DNA of 45,956 bases from Acetobacter tropicalis (GTDB taxonomy: Bacteria; Pseudomonadota; Alphaproteobacteria; Acetobacterales; Acetobacteraceae), in NCBI RefSeq assembly GCF_001580915.1, contig NZ_LHZQ01000199.1, positions 1 to 45,956 on the forward strand, given 5' to 3'. Numbering within the stretch: the stretch's first letter is position 1; every line of letters begins with the position of its first letter. The notes below the pieces were generated by a model. That model worked only from the letters and a program-made list of their open reading frames with translations. It had not been told where the DNA came from and searched no databases. This document shows positions 9,301-18,775 of the stretch, piece after piece. The position numbers were made by a program, and so were the translations under genes.

Positions 9301-9522
9301 CAGCCCGAACATCTGTTGAAGGATGGGGCGTACAACCGTATCGTTCACCGTATTCGCTGACGCCCCTGGATAGGTGACGGAAATGGCGATCTGGGGTGGC
9401 GCGATGCTGGGATACTGGGCAATGGGCAACCGGAAGATGGACAGCCCGCCAACCAGCATGATGATGAGACTGATGACCCACGCAAAGATGGGCCTATCAA
9501 TAAAAAAGCGCGACAGGGACAT
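6367..9522 (-). CDS. acrB: HAE1-family RND multidrug efflux pump
   Basis: This is the inner-membrane proton/drug antiporter, 1051 residues, the normal length for AcrB/MexB. The N-terminus MSLSRFFIDRPIFAWVISLI is typical. The proton-relay aspartates of helix 4 are present (GLLVDDAIVVVENVERVM, D409-D410), as is the helix 10 lysine (VGLAVKNAILIVEFAKAGFE). The pore-domain motif GFLPDEDQG is also present. Periplasmic porter and docking domains are complete and the frame is intact. It lies 5 bases after the adaptor gene and 4 before the channel gene. About 77 bases of it (7176-7252) recur inverted at the left edge of the window. Substrates cannot be read from the sequence; acrB is a family-level symbol. 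Confidence 0.95.
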   Translation of the reverse strand: MSLSRFFIDRPIFAWVISLIIMLVGGLSIFRLPIAQYPSIAPPQIAISVTYPGASANTVNDTVVRPILQQMFGLDHLEYISAQSYASGQMEIDLTFAQGTNPDIAQVQVQNKLQLAQPKLPTEVTAQGLSITKAVKNFMMVLAFISTDGSMSGADIADYVASNISDPLSRVTGVGDHTLFGSEYAMRIWMDPGKLFSYGLTVKDVQAAIQNQNIQISSGELGGLPASKGIRLDATIIGPTRLTSPEEFRKIILKVQPDGSQVRISDIAKVELGPQTYNTNSFYNNMPASGMALKLAPGANQISTEAVVRAQITQLEKFFPPGLKTVYPLDTQPFITLSIEEVVITLLEAIGLVFLVMLIFLQNFRATLIPTIAVPVVLLGTFGLLELFGYSINTLTMLAMVLAVGLLVDDAIVVVENVERVMTEKKLSPVEASRVSMDEISGALVGIVLVLSAVFLPMAAFSGSVGVIYRQFSVTIVAAMWLSVLVAMVLTPALCATMLKPGTHEKTTGPAGWFNRTFHKLTNGYLHGVQFLISRMALSLIGFALITGLAVFLFMKLPSGFLPDEDQGLIFGQVTMPPNTPMEQTEAMNREIADYILKTEGSLVESVYSMNGFNFAGQGQNSGAFFIRLKDWKLRTGAGQTSSAIANRIMMHFWFNPKAQIFAINPPAVLELGNATGFDLELEDRGHLGHQKLLDARNMVLGLAAQDKRLMAVRPNGMEDASQYHLDIDREKANALGITIDDINSTIEGALGSIYVNQFTRDDRVKQVYIQGVPEARMLPADLNKWYIRNALNTLTPLNAFISGHWIVGPQKVENYNGLNAFEILGQPAAGYSSGDSITAIQDILKKLPSGIGYEWTGLSFEQIASGSSTGPLYALAAVVILLCLAALYESWAIPLAVILVVPLGVLGAIAATLLRGMDNDVYFQVGLLTTVGLAVKNAILIVEFAKAGFEQGQSLEDAVQTAARERLRPILMTSIAFVVGVFPLAIASGAGSASRIAIGTAVVGGMATATLLAVYFVPVFFVGVLRLFRVRRISERQEQPSPASNAIGSE

Positions 9523-9527
9523 GAGTC

Positions 9528-10709
9528 TTACTGGCCCTTGTTCTGGCTGGCGGCATCAGGGGAGGACGCTGCCGGAGGCGTGGTGGCTTCTTCAGGCTTG
9601 ACCTTGGCACCGGGCTTCACTTTCTGCACGCCAACGGTCACCACACGCTCGCCGTCTTTCAGGCCACCGGTTACCAGCCAGTTTTCTCCATAGGCCTGTC
9701 CAATCTGAATCTGGCGCAGTTCTGCCGTGTTATCTGGTTTGATAACCCAGACCTGTGCATCCCCATGAGTGTTGTGGCTGACGGCCTGCTGGGGCACCAG
9801 AAGACTGTTGGGGTCAGAGCCTTCCTCAAGTTGTGCATGTACATACATGCCCGGCAGGAGCAATTTGTCCGGGTTAGGCATGATAGCGCGGACCACGACG
9901 GAGGCCGTAGAGGTGTCCACGTTGACTTCCGAAAGCGCCATACGGCCCACATGTTCGTAGGTCGAGCCATCTTCCAGCGTGAGGGTCACTGGTACTTCGC
10001 CATTGGGCTGGCGCGTGATGCGGCCTTGCGCCAGTTCCCGCTTCAGGCGCAACAGCGTGATGGCGGGTAGATTGACGTCCACGTAAATGGGGTCCAGCCG
10101 GGTGACAATGGCTGTGTTGTCAGTCTGGTTGGCCGTGACAAGCGCACCCACCGTAACCAGTGTGCGGCTGATTCGTCCGGAAATAGGGGCATACATCTTG
10201 GTGTAGCCAAGATTAACCTCGGCGCTTTCCACCTGCCCTTTGGCGCTGAGAATCTGACCCTGCGCCTGCTTTTCCGCAGCAAGAGCATCATCATATTCCT
10301 GGCTGCTGACCGCGTGGGCTTTCACCAGAGAACGGTAGCGTTCCAGCTTGGCGCGGGCCGTGACTTCGGCTGCTTGTGCTTCGGCCAACTGGCCGCGGGC
10401 GGTGTCATACGCAGCCTGATAACGGGAGGGATCAATCTGGTAGAGCTGTTGCCCCGCCGTAACATCCGCGCCTTCCGTAAACAGACGTTTCTGGATAACG
10501 CCTGTGACCTGGGGGCGTACCTGAGCAATTTCAAATGCATCTGTGCGGCCCGGCAGGCTGGTATGGATGGTCACAGCCTGAGGGTGAAGGGTTATAACGC
10601 CAACAGTCTGGGGTGGGAGCTGCGGGGTGGCCTGTTTGCGATTACAGCCTGCCAGGGCCAGCAGAGCGACAGCCGATACCAGAAAACGGCGTAAGGGAAT
10701 GGGGTGCAT
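9528..10709 (-). CDS. acrA: RND efflux periplasmic adaptor (AcrA/MexA family)
   Basis: The membrane fusion protein bridges pump and outer-membrane channel; 393 residues from ATG 10709. That start begins the lipoprotein signal MHPIPLRRFLVSAVALLALAGC with Cys at residue 22; an earlier in-frame start at 10769 would put 20 extra residues ahead of it. The barrel-sandwich region (TDAFEIAQVRPQVTGVIQKR), the alpha-helical hairpin (ARGQLAEAQAAEVTARAKLERY) and the beta-barrel (APISGRISRTLVTVGALV) are all recognisable. The C-terminus is Pro/Ala/Ser-rich. It is the first gene of the operon, with 263 bases of non-coding DNA upstream and no TetR-, MarR- or LysR-type regulator beside it. Confidence 0.94.
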   Translation of the reverse strand: MHPIPLRRFLVSAVALLALAGCNRKQATPQLPPQTVGVITLHPQAVTIHTSLPGRTDAFEIAQVRPQVTGVIQKRLFTEGADVTAGQQLYQIDPSRYQAAYDTARGQLAEAQAAEVTARAKLERYRSLVKAHAVSSQEYDDALAAEKQAQGQILSAKGQVESAEVNLGYTKMYAPISGRISRTLVTVGALVTANQTDNTAIVTRLDPIYVDVNLPAITLLRLKRELAQGRITRQPNGEVPVTLTLEDGSTYEHVGRMALSEVNVDTSTASVVVRAIMPNPDKLLLPGMYVHAQLEEGSDPNSLLVPQQAVSHNTHGDAQVWVIKPDNTAELRQIQIGQAYGENWLVTGGLKDGERVVTVGVQKVKPGAKVKPEEATTPPAASSPDAASQNKGQ

Positions 10710-10898
10710 TGTCACGCTGGCGTATCCTGCCTTTGAAAAAACCAACAGAAGAAGCACGCCAACACCCATCTTTAAGCACCAGCGCAGGCGGGAGGGATTG
10801 TCCGCCTGTGGGGAAGAATCGGGAGAGTGTCAGCGCGCGGAACCGGGTAAGGGAAGAGAAGAGAGGAAAACAGTACTATTTGTTACCTTTTCTCGCGT

Positions 10899-10927
10899 AG
10901 GCTAAAAGCCACCCCAGATCTAGTCAA
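10899..10927 (-). promoter_or_regulatory. Candidate sigma70-type promoter of the RND operon
   Basis: On the minus strand TTGACT (10927-10922) is followed after 17 bases by TAGCCT (10904-10899). The predicted start is about 180 bases before the adaptor ATG at 10709. The -10 is weak. The rest of the 263-base gap between the sugar porter and the pump operon shows no other clear element. Confidence 0.3.
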
Positions 10928-10972
10928 GAGAGCATGTGCGTCTCATAAGGGAGGTGGGGCGGCAAAATGCGC

Positions 10973-12370
10973 TTACTGCCCGATTTCCCTCAGTTTTTTT
11001 CCAGCCATCAGATTCTGTTCAATCACTTCCAGAGAAACGCCTTTGGTTTCGGGCACGAACAGTTTGGTCAGAAGCAGGAACAGGGCGTTTAGAAGAGCGA
11101 TCAGGCCAAAGGTTTTTGCCCCGCCCAACCAGCCCAGCAGGCTAAGGAAAGACGCCCCTACAATCATGTTGGAAATCCAGTTGGTCAGGGTGGAGAGGGT
11201 AATACCCAGATCCCTTCCCTTGATGGGCTGAATTTCTGAACACAGAACCCACATCAGCGGCCCTGCGGACATGGCATGCGCCACAATAAAGATCATGATG
11301 AGGAAAACACACAGAATTTTTGCCCCGTCGCTTTCCATGCCCACATGGTTGAGTACGGCCAGCGCCGCCATGGAGACAGTCATGATGGAGAACCCGCAGT
11401 ACAGAATGGGTTTACGTCCCCAGCGGTCCACCAGCCCGATAGCGGCGAGAGTGGCCAGCACGTTTACAAAGCCGATCATGGCTGTGCACCACATCTGGGC
11501 GGTGCCCACAAACCCTGCCATGGCAAAGATTTTGGGGGCGTAATACATCACCACGTTAATACCGGCGAACTGCTGCATGGCCTGAAGCATGACGCCAAGC
11601 AGAATGGAGCGCCGGAAATTGGCGTTCTCCCATAACAGGCTAAACCCGCCCTGCCGCTGTTTGAGTTGTTCATCAATGGCGCGGATTTCGGCATGGGCTT
11701 CATGCGCAGTGGGGCGCAGGTCTTTCAGAACAGCCAGCGCTTCTTCCCGGCGGCCCTGCATCATCAGCCAGCGGGGGCTGTAGGGCAGGAACAGCACACC
11801 CACCACAAACAACACACCGGGGATGGCAATCATCCCGAACATCCAGCGCCACTGGGCGTGGTAGCTGAGAAGCGTATCGCTGATGAACGCCATGAAAATG
11901 CCAACGGTAATCATGAGCTGGTAGGTGGAGATCATGGCTCCACGGGTGTTCTCACTGGCAATTTCAGACAGGTAGAGAGGGGAGGTAAAGGCCGCAATGC
12001 CAATGGCCAGCCCCATCATGGCTCGTCCCCAGATCATGCTGGCCACAGACCATGCCAAAGCGCAGCCCAGCGAGCCGATAATGAAAATCACGCCCCCCAG
12101 AACCAGCGCCCATTTGCGGCCTGTAATCTTGGCCAGCCATCCGGCAAGCACAGCCCCAACAGCAGCCCCAGCCATCATGGCGCTGACAATCCATTCCTGC
12201 GCAAAGGTGGAAGCATGAAAGGCCTCGGATACAAAATCCAGAGCGCCGGAAATCACACCAATATCAAGCCCGGACATAAGGCCGGCCGTAGCGGCAAGTA
12301 TTCCTATGATAATGGTGCGGAATTGCGAGGATGTATCAGTATTGTCTGAAGGGTTACTGATCTGTGGCAT
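10973..12370 (-). CDS. MFS sugar porter (sugar:proton symporter family)
   Basis: The protein has 465 residues with twelve predicted membrane segments, most like GalP/XylE-type sugar/H+ symporters of the inner membrane. Sugar-porter signatures include DIGVISGALDFV in helix 1, GWLAKITGRKWALVLGG in loop 2-3, YSPRWLMMQGRREEAL before the central loop, QQFAGINVVMYYAPKI in helix 7, DRWGRKPIL, and the terminal PETKGVSLE. The substrate is not decidable from sequence. No adjacent gene of sugar metabolism is seen. It is transcribed in the same direction as, and upstream of, the efflux operon but is separated by 263 bases. Confidence 0.92.
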   Translation of the reverse strand: MPQISNPSDNTDTSSQFRTIIIGILAATAGLMSGLDIGVISGALDFVSEAFHASTFAQEWIVSAMMAGAAVGAVLAGWLAKITGRKWALVLGGVIFIIGSLGCALAWSVASMIWGRAMMGLAIGIAAFTSPLYLSEIASENTRGAMISTYQLMITVGIFMAFISDTLLSYHAQWRWMFGMIAIPGVLFVVGVLFLPYSPRWLMMQGRREEALAVLKDLRPTAHEAHAEIRAIDEQLKQRQGGFSLLWENANFRRSILLGVMLQAMQQFAGINVVMYYAPKIFAMAGFVGTAQMWCTAMIGFVNVLATLAAIGLVDRWGRKPILYCGFSIMTVSMAALAVLNHVGMESDGAKILCVFLIMIFIVAHAMSAGPLMWVLCSEIQPIKGRDLGITLSTLTNWISNMIVGASFLSLLGWLGGAKTFGLIALLNALFLLLTKLFVPETKGVSLEVIEQNLMAGKKLREIGQ

Positions 12371-12545
12371 GATGTATGGAAAAGCCCTTTGGTATTTCTG
12401 ATTTTTATTTGAAGAGGCTACGGAAAAAGGGGCCCGAAGGCGATTGGGAAATGGCGGTTTTCTGCTTCATTTCCGCTTTTATGTCACATCATCCACAGGA
12501 AATATATTACTTCCTGAACCGACAGCAGCAGAAAAAATCCGCTAT

Positions 12546-13703
12546 TCAGGTCGTTTCCTCGTCTTCGCTTTCGCCAAAGCGGGAATCGCGGTGCACCCAG
12601 GTGGAAAGCAGCAGGCCAAACCCCAGCATCACGTTCAGCATGGCAGACCCACCATAAGACACCAGTGGCAGAGGCACGCCCCCAACCGGAATGGCCCCCA
12701 TCACCATGGAAAGGTTTACAAGGCAGTAGAGGAAGAAGTTCATGCTGATACCCAGCGCAACCAGCCGCCCGAAACGGTTGCGGCTGCGGATGGCCATTAG
12801 CATGCCCCCCAGAATGAGCACCAGCAGCAGACCAATGACCGTAATGGCCCCCACATACCCCCATTCTTCGGCAATCATGGTGAAAATGAAGTCGGTCTGT
12901 TTTTCGGGCAGGAAGTTGAGTTGCCCCTGTGATCCATGCAGATAGCCCTGACCCCACATACCGCCTGAACCAAGCGCGATCTTGGACTGGATGATATTGT
13001 ATCCGGCACCCAGCGGGTCGCTCTCCGGGTTCAGGAAGGTGGTTATGCGGGCGCGCTGATAATCATGCAGGTGCGCGTAGGCAAATTTGGCCATGTAGGG
13101 CACGGGCAGCAGTAGCAGCACAATCAGCCACAGGCGCATTCCGGCGGCAAAGAACATGGCCGCGCCAATACCGCCAATAATGGTGGCTGTGCCCAGATTG
13201 GGCTCTTTCAGAACCAGCACAACTGGCAACAACACCATGAAAGCAGGCGGTAACAGCCACAGGGGGTTGCCCATGCGGGCGTAACTGATGCGGTAAAACC
13301 ACGAGGCCAAAGCCAGTACCAACGCCACTTTGGCGTATTCAGAAGGCTGCACCTGCAAACCGCCGATCATCAGCCAGCGCTCGGCCCCTTTGCCCACATG
13401 GCCCATATGTAATACGGCCACCAGCAGCGTGATGGAGAGCAGGTAAAGCGGCCAGGATATGCGCACCAGTATTTTGGGCGGCAGCATGGCAACCGTGATC
13501 ATGAGCACAAGCCCGACGGCAAAGCGGGCAGCCTGCGGGGCGGCGAAGGGGTAAGGGGTACCACCGCCTGCCGAATACAGAGTAATATAACCCACACCGG
13601 CCAGAGTGCAGATCAGCAGCACATATAGCCAACTGATGCGCCACAGCTTGGAGAGGAGCCGAAAGCTCGGTTCTGCCCGCAAAAGGCGTTTGTGGAACTT
13701 CAT
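12546..13703 (-). CDS. rodA: Rod-shape peptidoglycan polymerase RodA
   Basis: RodA is the SEDS glycosyltransferase of the elongasome and works with PBP2; 385 residues, the usual length. Family motifs include LWRISWLYVLLICTLAGVGY at the start, WLMIGGLQVQPSEYAKVALV (the conserved W-x-G/QPSE region), LKEPNLGTATI, and the C-terminal SMVMGAIPVGGVPLPLVSYG. It starts 3 bases after the mrdA stop and is the last gene of the mreBCD-mrdA-rodA cluster. A 175-base gap with no clear terminator follows before the sugar porter. Confidence 0.97.
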   Translation of the reverse strand: MKFHKRLLRAEPSFRLLSKLWRISWLYVLLICTLAGVGYITLYSAGGGTPYPFAAPQAARFAVGLVLMITVAMLPPKILVRISWPLYLLSITLLVAVLHMGHVGKGAERWLMIGGLQVQPSEYAKVALVLALASWFYRISYARMGNPLWLLPPAFMVLLPVVLVLKEPNLGTATIIGGIGAAMFFAAGMRLWLIVLLLLPVPYMAKFAYAHLHDYQRARITTFLNPESDPLGAGYNIIQSKIALGSGGMWGQGYLHGSQGQLNFLPEKQTDFIFTMIAEEWGYVGAITVIGLLLVLILGGMLMAIRSRNRFGRLVALGISMNFFLYCLVNLSMVMGAIPVGGVPLPLVSYGGSAMLNVMLGFGLLLSTWVHRDSRFGESEDEETT

Positions 13704-13706
13704 GGC

Positions 13707-15626
13707 TTATTCGATATCGCCCGCATCTGCCACGCTTTCGGGCGGAGGGGTGACATGGTTGACCGGGTCACGCATCAGGGTGTCGGTCATGATGTCACGC
13801 GCCAGAGGTGCTGCCGCATCAGCCCCGGCGTTTCCGTGTTCGATCACCACAGAAACTGCATATTGAGGGTTATCGTACGGCGCGAAGCAGATGAACAGCG
13901 CGTGCGGCCGATATTCCCACGGCAGGTTGGCGGAATTGAAGTGACCGCTTTCGCGCAGGGCGCGAGACACCCGCCGAACCTGCGCGGAACCCGTCTTGCC
14001 CGCCATGGTCACGCCGGGCAGGGAAAGCCGCGCCTTGGGGGCCGTGCCGTGCTGTTCATTCACAACAGCAAACATGCCACTGCGCAGTGCCGTGAGGTAT
14101 TTCTCCGGCATGTTCAGCTCTGGCCAGTGGTCTGCCGTGGCTTGCGGCCCGACTTCACTGTTCAGGGCGCGCACCAGATGGGGCTGCACACTGCGCCCCG
14201 TTGCCAGTCGGGAGGTGTAGGTGGCCAGTTGCAGCGGTGTAACCTGCACAAACCCCTGCCCGATGCCACTGACAATGGTATCCCCGCCATTCCAGTGGTG
14301 GTGGTGTGCCTGCCGCCACGTTGGGGTGGGAATAAGGCCGGTGCGGGTGTGGGGCAGTTCAATGTCCAGCGTTGTGCCCAGCCCGAACTGGTGGGCTGTA
14401 TCAGCAATCCGGTCCATGCCTATGCGGCGGGCCATTTCATAGAAATAGACGTCACAGGAATATTTCAGGGCCTGATGCAGGTCTATGGACCCATGCCCCC
14501 AGCGCGACCAGCAGTGAAAGCGGGTTCCGCCAACATCCAGATGACCGGGGCAGAATATCCGGTCGGATGGAGAAAACAGGCCGGACTGCAAACCGGCCAT
14601 GGCGACGGCGGGCTTGAAGGTGGAGCCGGGAGGATACACGCCCGCCACGGTCTTGTTGATCAGGGGCGTGCGTTCGTTATTGGTCCATTCAATCCACTGC
14701 GCATGGCTGACGCCGCTATCAAACAGGGAAGGATCAAAGGAGGGTGTGCTGACCATGGCCAGCACCTCGCCATTGCGGCAGTCCATCACCACGGCAGAGG
14801 CCGTCTGTTCTCCAATGCGCCCCAGCACTTTCTGTTGCAGGCCACGGTCAATGGTCAGCCCGATCTCCGTGCCGGGTGCGCCTTCTATCCGGTTGAGTTC
14901 GGACATGACGCGGCCAACGGAGTTGACCTCCATTTCCACGGACCCCGCCGTGCCCCGCAGCTTTTCGTCCTGACTTTGCTCAATGCCAGAGCGACCAACC
15001 CGCATACCGGGAAGGGCCAGCAGGGCAGAGTGAGCCACATCGCGCTCATTGGGGGGCGCCACATAACCGATGATGTGGGCCAGCAGTTCCCCTTCCGGAT
15101 AAACGCGGCGGGTGCCCACATCAATCAGAACGCCGGGCAGAGAGGGCGCATTCAGCTCAATCCGCGCCATTTCATCCCAGGAGAGGAAGTCCCGCAGCAT
15201 GACGGGCACAAACCGCCGCTGATGGCGCATTTCGCGGGCTATGCGGGCGCGGTCCCGTTCATCCAGCGGAATGATGGTGGAAAACCGTTCTATGGTGCCG
15301 GCCACATCCGTGGTTTCTTCCGGCAGGATCAGGGCGCGCCAGTTTTCCTTGTTGTTGGCCAGCGCAATGCCATAGCGGTCCACAATACGGCCACGCGGTG
15401 GCGCCAGATACCGCTTGCTGACCCGGTTGCTGGCGGCCATGCGGGCGTAGCGGTCTCCATCCTTGACCTGAAGCTGGTAGAGTTTGTGAGCCAGAACCCC
15501 TAGCGTACCCGTCTGCACAGCCATGAACAGCAGCGCACGGCGTGTAAAAACGCCGCGTGCTGGGTCCTTCTGGTTCTTGATGGGCATCAGGCGCTGGTTT
15601 TCCCGCCTGCGACGCCTCAACCGCAT
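13707..15626 (-). CDS. mrdA: Penicillin-binding protein 2, elongasome transpeptidase
   Basis: This is the inner-membrane D,D-transpeptidase that cross-links lateral wall peptidoglycan; 639 residues from ATG 15626. That start is chosen because AGGAGA lies 6 bases upstream and it avoids the overlap into mreD that the in-frame ATG at 15668 would give. A very basic N-terminus (MRLRRRRR) precedes one membrane helix. The dimerisation domain follows (APPRGRIVDRYGIALANN). The transpeptidase motifs are complete: STFK at about 335 with the nucleophilic Ser, SCD at about 390, and KTG at about 544. Confidence 0.96.
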   Translation of the reverse strand: MRLRRRRRENQRLMPIKNQKDPARGVFTRRALLFMAVQTGTLGVLAHKLYQLQVKDGDRYARMAASNRVSKRYLAPPRGRIVDRYGIALANNKENWRALILPEETTDVAGTIERFSTIIPLDERDRARIAREMRHQRRFVPVMLRDFLSWDEMARIELNAPSLPGVLIDVGTRRVYPEGELLAHIIGYVAPPNERDVAHSALLALPGMRVGRSGIEQSQDEKLRGTAGSVEMEVNSVGRVMSELNRIEGAPGTEIGLTIDRGLQQKVLGRIGEQTASAVVMDCRNGEVLAMVSTPSFDPSLFDSGVSHAQWIEWTNNERTPLINKTVAGVYPPGSTFKPAVAMAGLQSGLFSPSDRIFCPGHLDVGGTRFHCWSRWGHGSIDLHQALKYSCDVYFYEMARRIGMDRIADTAHQFGLGTTLDIELPHTRTGLIPTPTWRQAHHHHWNGGDTIVSGIGQGFVQVTPLQLATYTSRLATGRSVQPHLVRALNSEVGPQATADHWPELNMPEKYLTALRSGMFAVVNEQHGTAPKARLSLPGVTMAGKTGSAQVRRVSRALRESGHFNSANLPWEYRPHALFICFAPYDNPQYAVSVVIEHGNAGADAAAPLARDIMTDTLMRDPVNHVTPPPESVADAGDIE

Positions 15627-15645
15627 GATGGTTCTCCTGCTGGCA

Positions 15646-16212
15646 TCAGGCGTCTTCCTCATCATCAAGCATACGGAAAACCCAGGAGAACAGGGCGGAA
15701 AGTGGGGGATAAACCCCTATGCACAGGAAAGATTCAAACAAAGCGGGGGCCATGTCCAGCATATGAAGCCTGAACAGGCAGGCCAGCCCCCATTGCAGCA
15801 TGCAGGCGGCCGTGGCCAGAAGGCTGAACACAGCCCACACCAGCAGAAAATGCAGCCGCATGAGACCAAAGCGCGCATAGAACGCGACTCCGTGCACCAG
15901 CAGCAGAATAAAGGCGCTGACCCCTAACGGCGCAAACCCCACCAGATCCATGAACAGGCCCAGCACAAACACCGCCAGACTCGGCATGCCGGAGGGCCGC
16001 CAGAAGGACCAGAAAAATACGGTGGCGATCACGATGGCAGGCAGCAGTTCAGCCGATCCCGGCAAGGGGATGGGGGCTGAGAAGACAATAATGGCCAGCG
16101 CAATGAACAGGGAGGGCAGCAGGTGCCGTAAGCCGCTATCAAGCCGCTGCCACAGGGTCTGCCGGGGCTGGATTTCCGGTTCCCATGAAGACATGGAAGG
16201 ATCAGGCATCAT
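15646..16212 (-). CDS. mreD: Rod-shape-determining protein MreD
   Basis: MreD is a small inner-membrane component of the elongasome; 188 residues with about five or six hydrophobic helices (LLPSLFIALAIIVFSAPIPL, LFMDLVGFAPLGVSAFILLL and others). The segment GLFMDLVGFAPLGVSAF corresponds to the conserved G-xx-xDxxxxxxLG region of MreD. It begins 14 bases after mreC and ends 19 bases before the mrdA start, inside the rod cluster. Sequence conservation in this family is low, so context adds much of the confidence. Confidence 0.92.
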   Translation of the reverse strand: MMPDPSMSSWEPEIQPRQTLWQRLDSGLRHLLPSLFIALAIIVFSAPIPLPGSAELLPAIVIATVFFWSFWRPSGMPSLAVFVLGLFMDLVGFAPLGVSAFILLLVHGVAFYARFGLMRLHFLLVWAVFSLLATAACMLQWGLACLFRLHMLDMAPALFESFLCIGVYPPLSALFSWVFRMLDDEEDA

Positions 16213-16226
16213 GGCGTGCGCTGTCC

Positions 16227-17132
16227 TTAACCCTGACCCAGCAGGCTTTTGAGCGGTAGTTCCAGTGATTTTTTCTGTGGGGTCAGGGGAACGTGGCCCG
16301 GTGCTTCCGGGGGTTCAATCTGCGCACGCCCAAAGTTGAAGACCCGCAGCAGCGTGAGATGATCCAGTTGGGCAAAGGGAGCAACAACAGGCCTGCCGGG
16401 GCTGACGTAATGTACCGTGCCAATGGGCAGCCCCGCAGGAAAGGCCCCGGCCTGATCGCTGGTGACAACACGTTCGCCTTCAATGGGTCGGGTGTCCTGC
16501 GCGTAATACATCAATCTCGGCATAGGTGAGTTATCACCTACCATTATAGCAGGAGCATGGCTGGCTTCCAGCATAACCGGCAGGCGGCTGGCAATATCTG
16601 TAATCAACAGGATTCGGGCGGAATGCGCCCCTGTTTCTGTTACGCGGCCCGCAAGCCCGTTGGCGGCCAGCGCCACATTGCCAACCTGTACGCCACTTTC
16701 GGTACCCGCCACCAGCAGCACGGCGCGGGCATAAATTCCTCCGCTATCCGCCACCACGCGTCCGGTCACAAAAGCGGGAGCAGGTTCGGGAATCCAATGC
16801 AGGGCGGTCTTGAGGGAGTCATTTTCCCGCGTGAGGGAGACGGCCACATCATACCATCGGCGCAGATTTTCATTTTCTGTTTTCAGGCGGGCGTTTTCTC
16901 TGGCAAGGCGTCCGGCTTCGCGCAGGTTTTCCGTCATGGTCAGCACATGCTCCTGTGTGCCGCTCATCAGGGACCACAGGGGGGCCAGCGCATCAGCCAC
17001 ATACATGCGTGCCCTGTCCGCCAGTGGTTTGTCTGCCTGTGCGCCAATAATCACGCCAATGGACAGCAGCAGCAGCAGCGGCAGCACCAGCTTGCCAAGA
17101 GCCTGCCGAACCTGAATGGAAACCGGAATCAT
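16227..17132 (-). CDS. mreC: Rod-shape-determining protein MreC
   Basis: MreC is the periplasmic scaffold linking MreB filaments to PBP2 and RodA; 301 residues. There is one N-terminal membrane helix (LVLPLLLLLSIGVIIGAQ), a coiled coil at about residues 60-100 (REAGRLARENARLKTENENL) and then the two-lobed beta domain with VTGRVVADSGGIYARAVLLV and GLAGRVTETGAHSARILLIT. The C-terminal tail is Pro/Lys-rich. It is separated from mreB by 172 bases. Confidence 0.95.
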   Translation of the reverse strand: MIPVSIQVRQALGKLVLPLLLLLSIGVIIGAQADKPLADRARMYVADALAPLWSLMSGTQEHVLTMTENLREAGRLARENARLKTENENLRRWYDVAVSLTRENDSLKTALHWIPEPAPAFVTGRVVADSGGIYARAVLLVAGTESGVQVGNVALAANGLAGRVTETGAHSARILLITDIASRLPVMLEASHAPAIMVGDNSPMPRLMYYAQDTRPIEGERVVTSDQAGAFPAGLPIGTVHYVSPGRPVVAPFAQLDHLTLLRVFNFGRAQIEPPEAPGHVPLTPQKKSLELPLKSLLGQG

Positions 17133-17304
17133 GCGTGTACGGCCTCACGCAGGGGTTTCGCCCCGCCTTGTCCGTTCAGGGCGTGTGTGAACTGACCCCA
17201 CATGAACCGTGATGCATCCTCTTCTGTCAGTCAGGCTGACGGGTGATCGCCATTCCTTTTCCGCGAGGATGGCGTGGTGGTCTGCGTGATGAAACCGGAT
17301 ACCA

Positions 17305-18775
<1,471 letters not shown>

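Noticed and set aside
13692..15503. 603-codon open frame on the plus strand
   Set aside because: It lies entirely antisense to mrdA, whose motifs are intact. The frame has low-complexity His/Gly/Gln composition typical of antisense frames in GC-rich genes and no domain.
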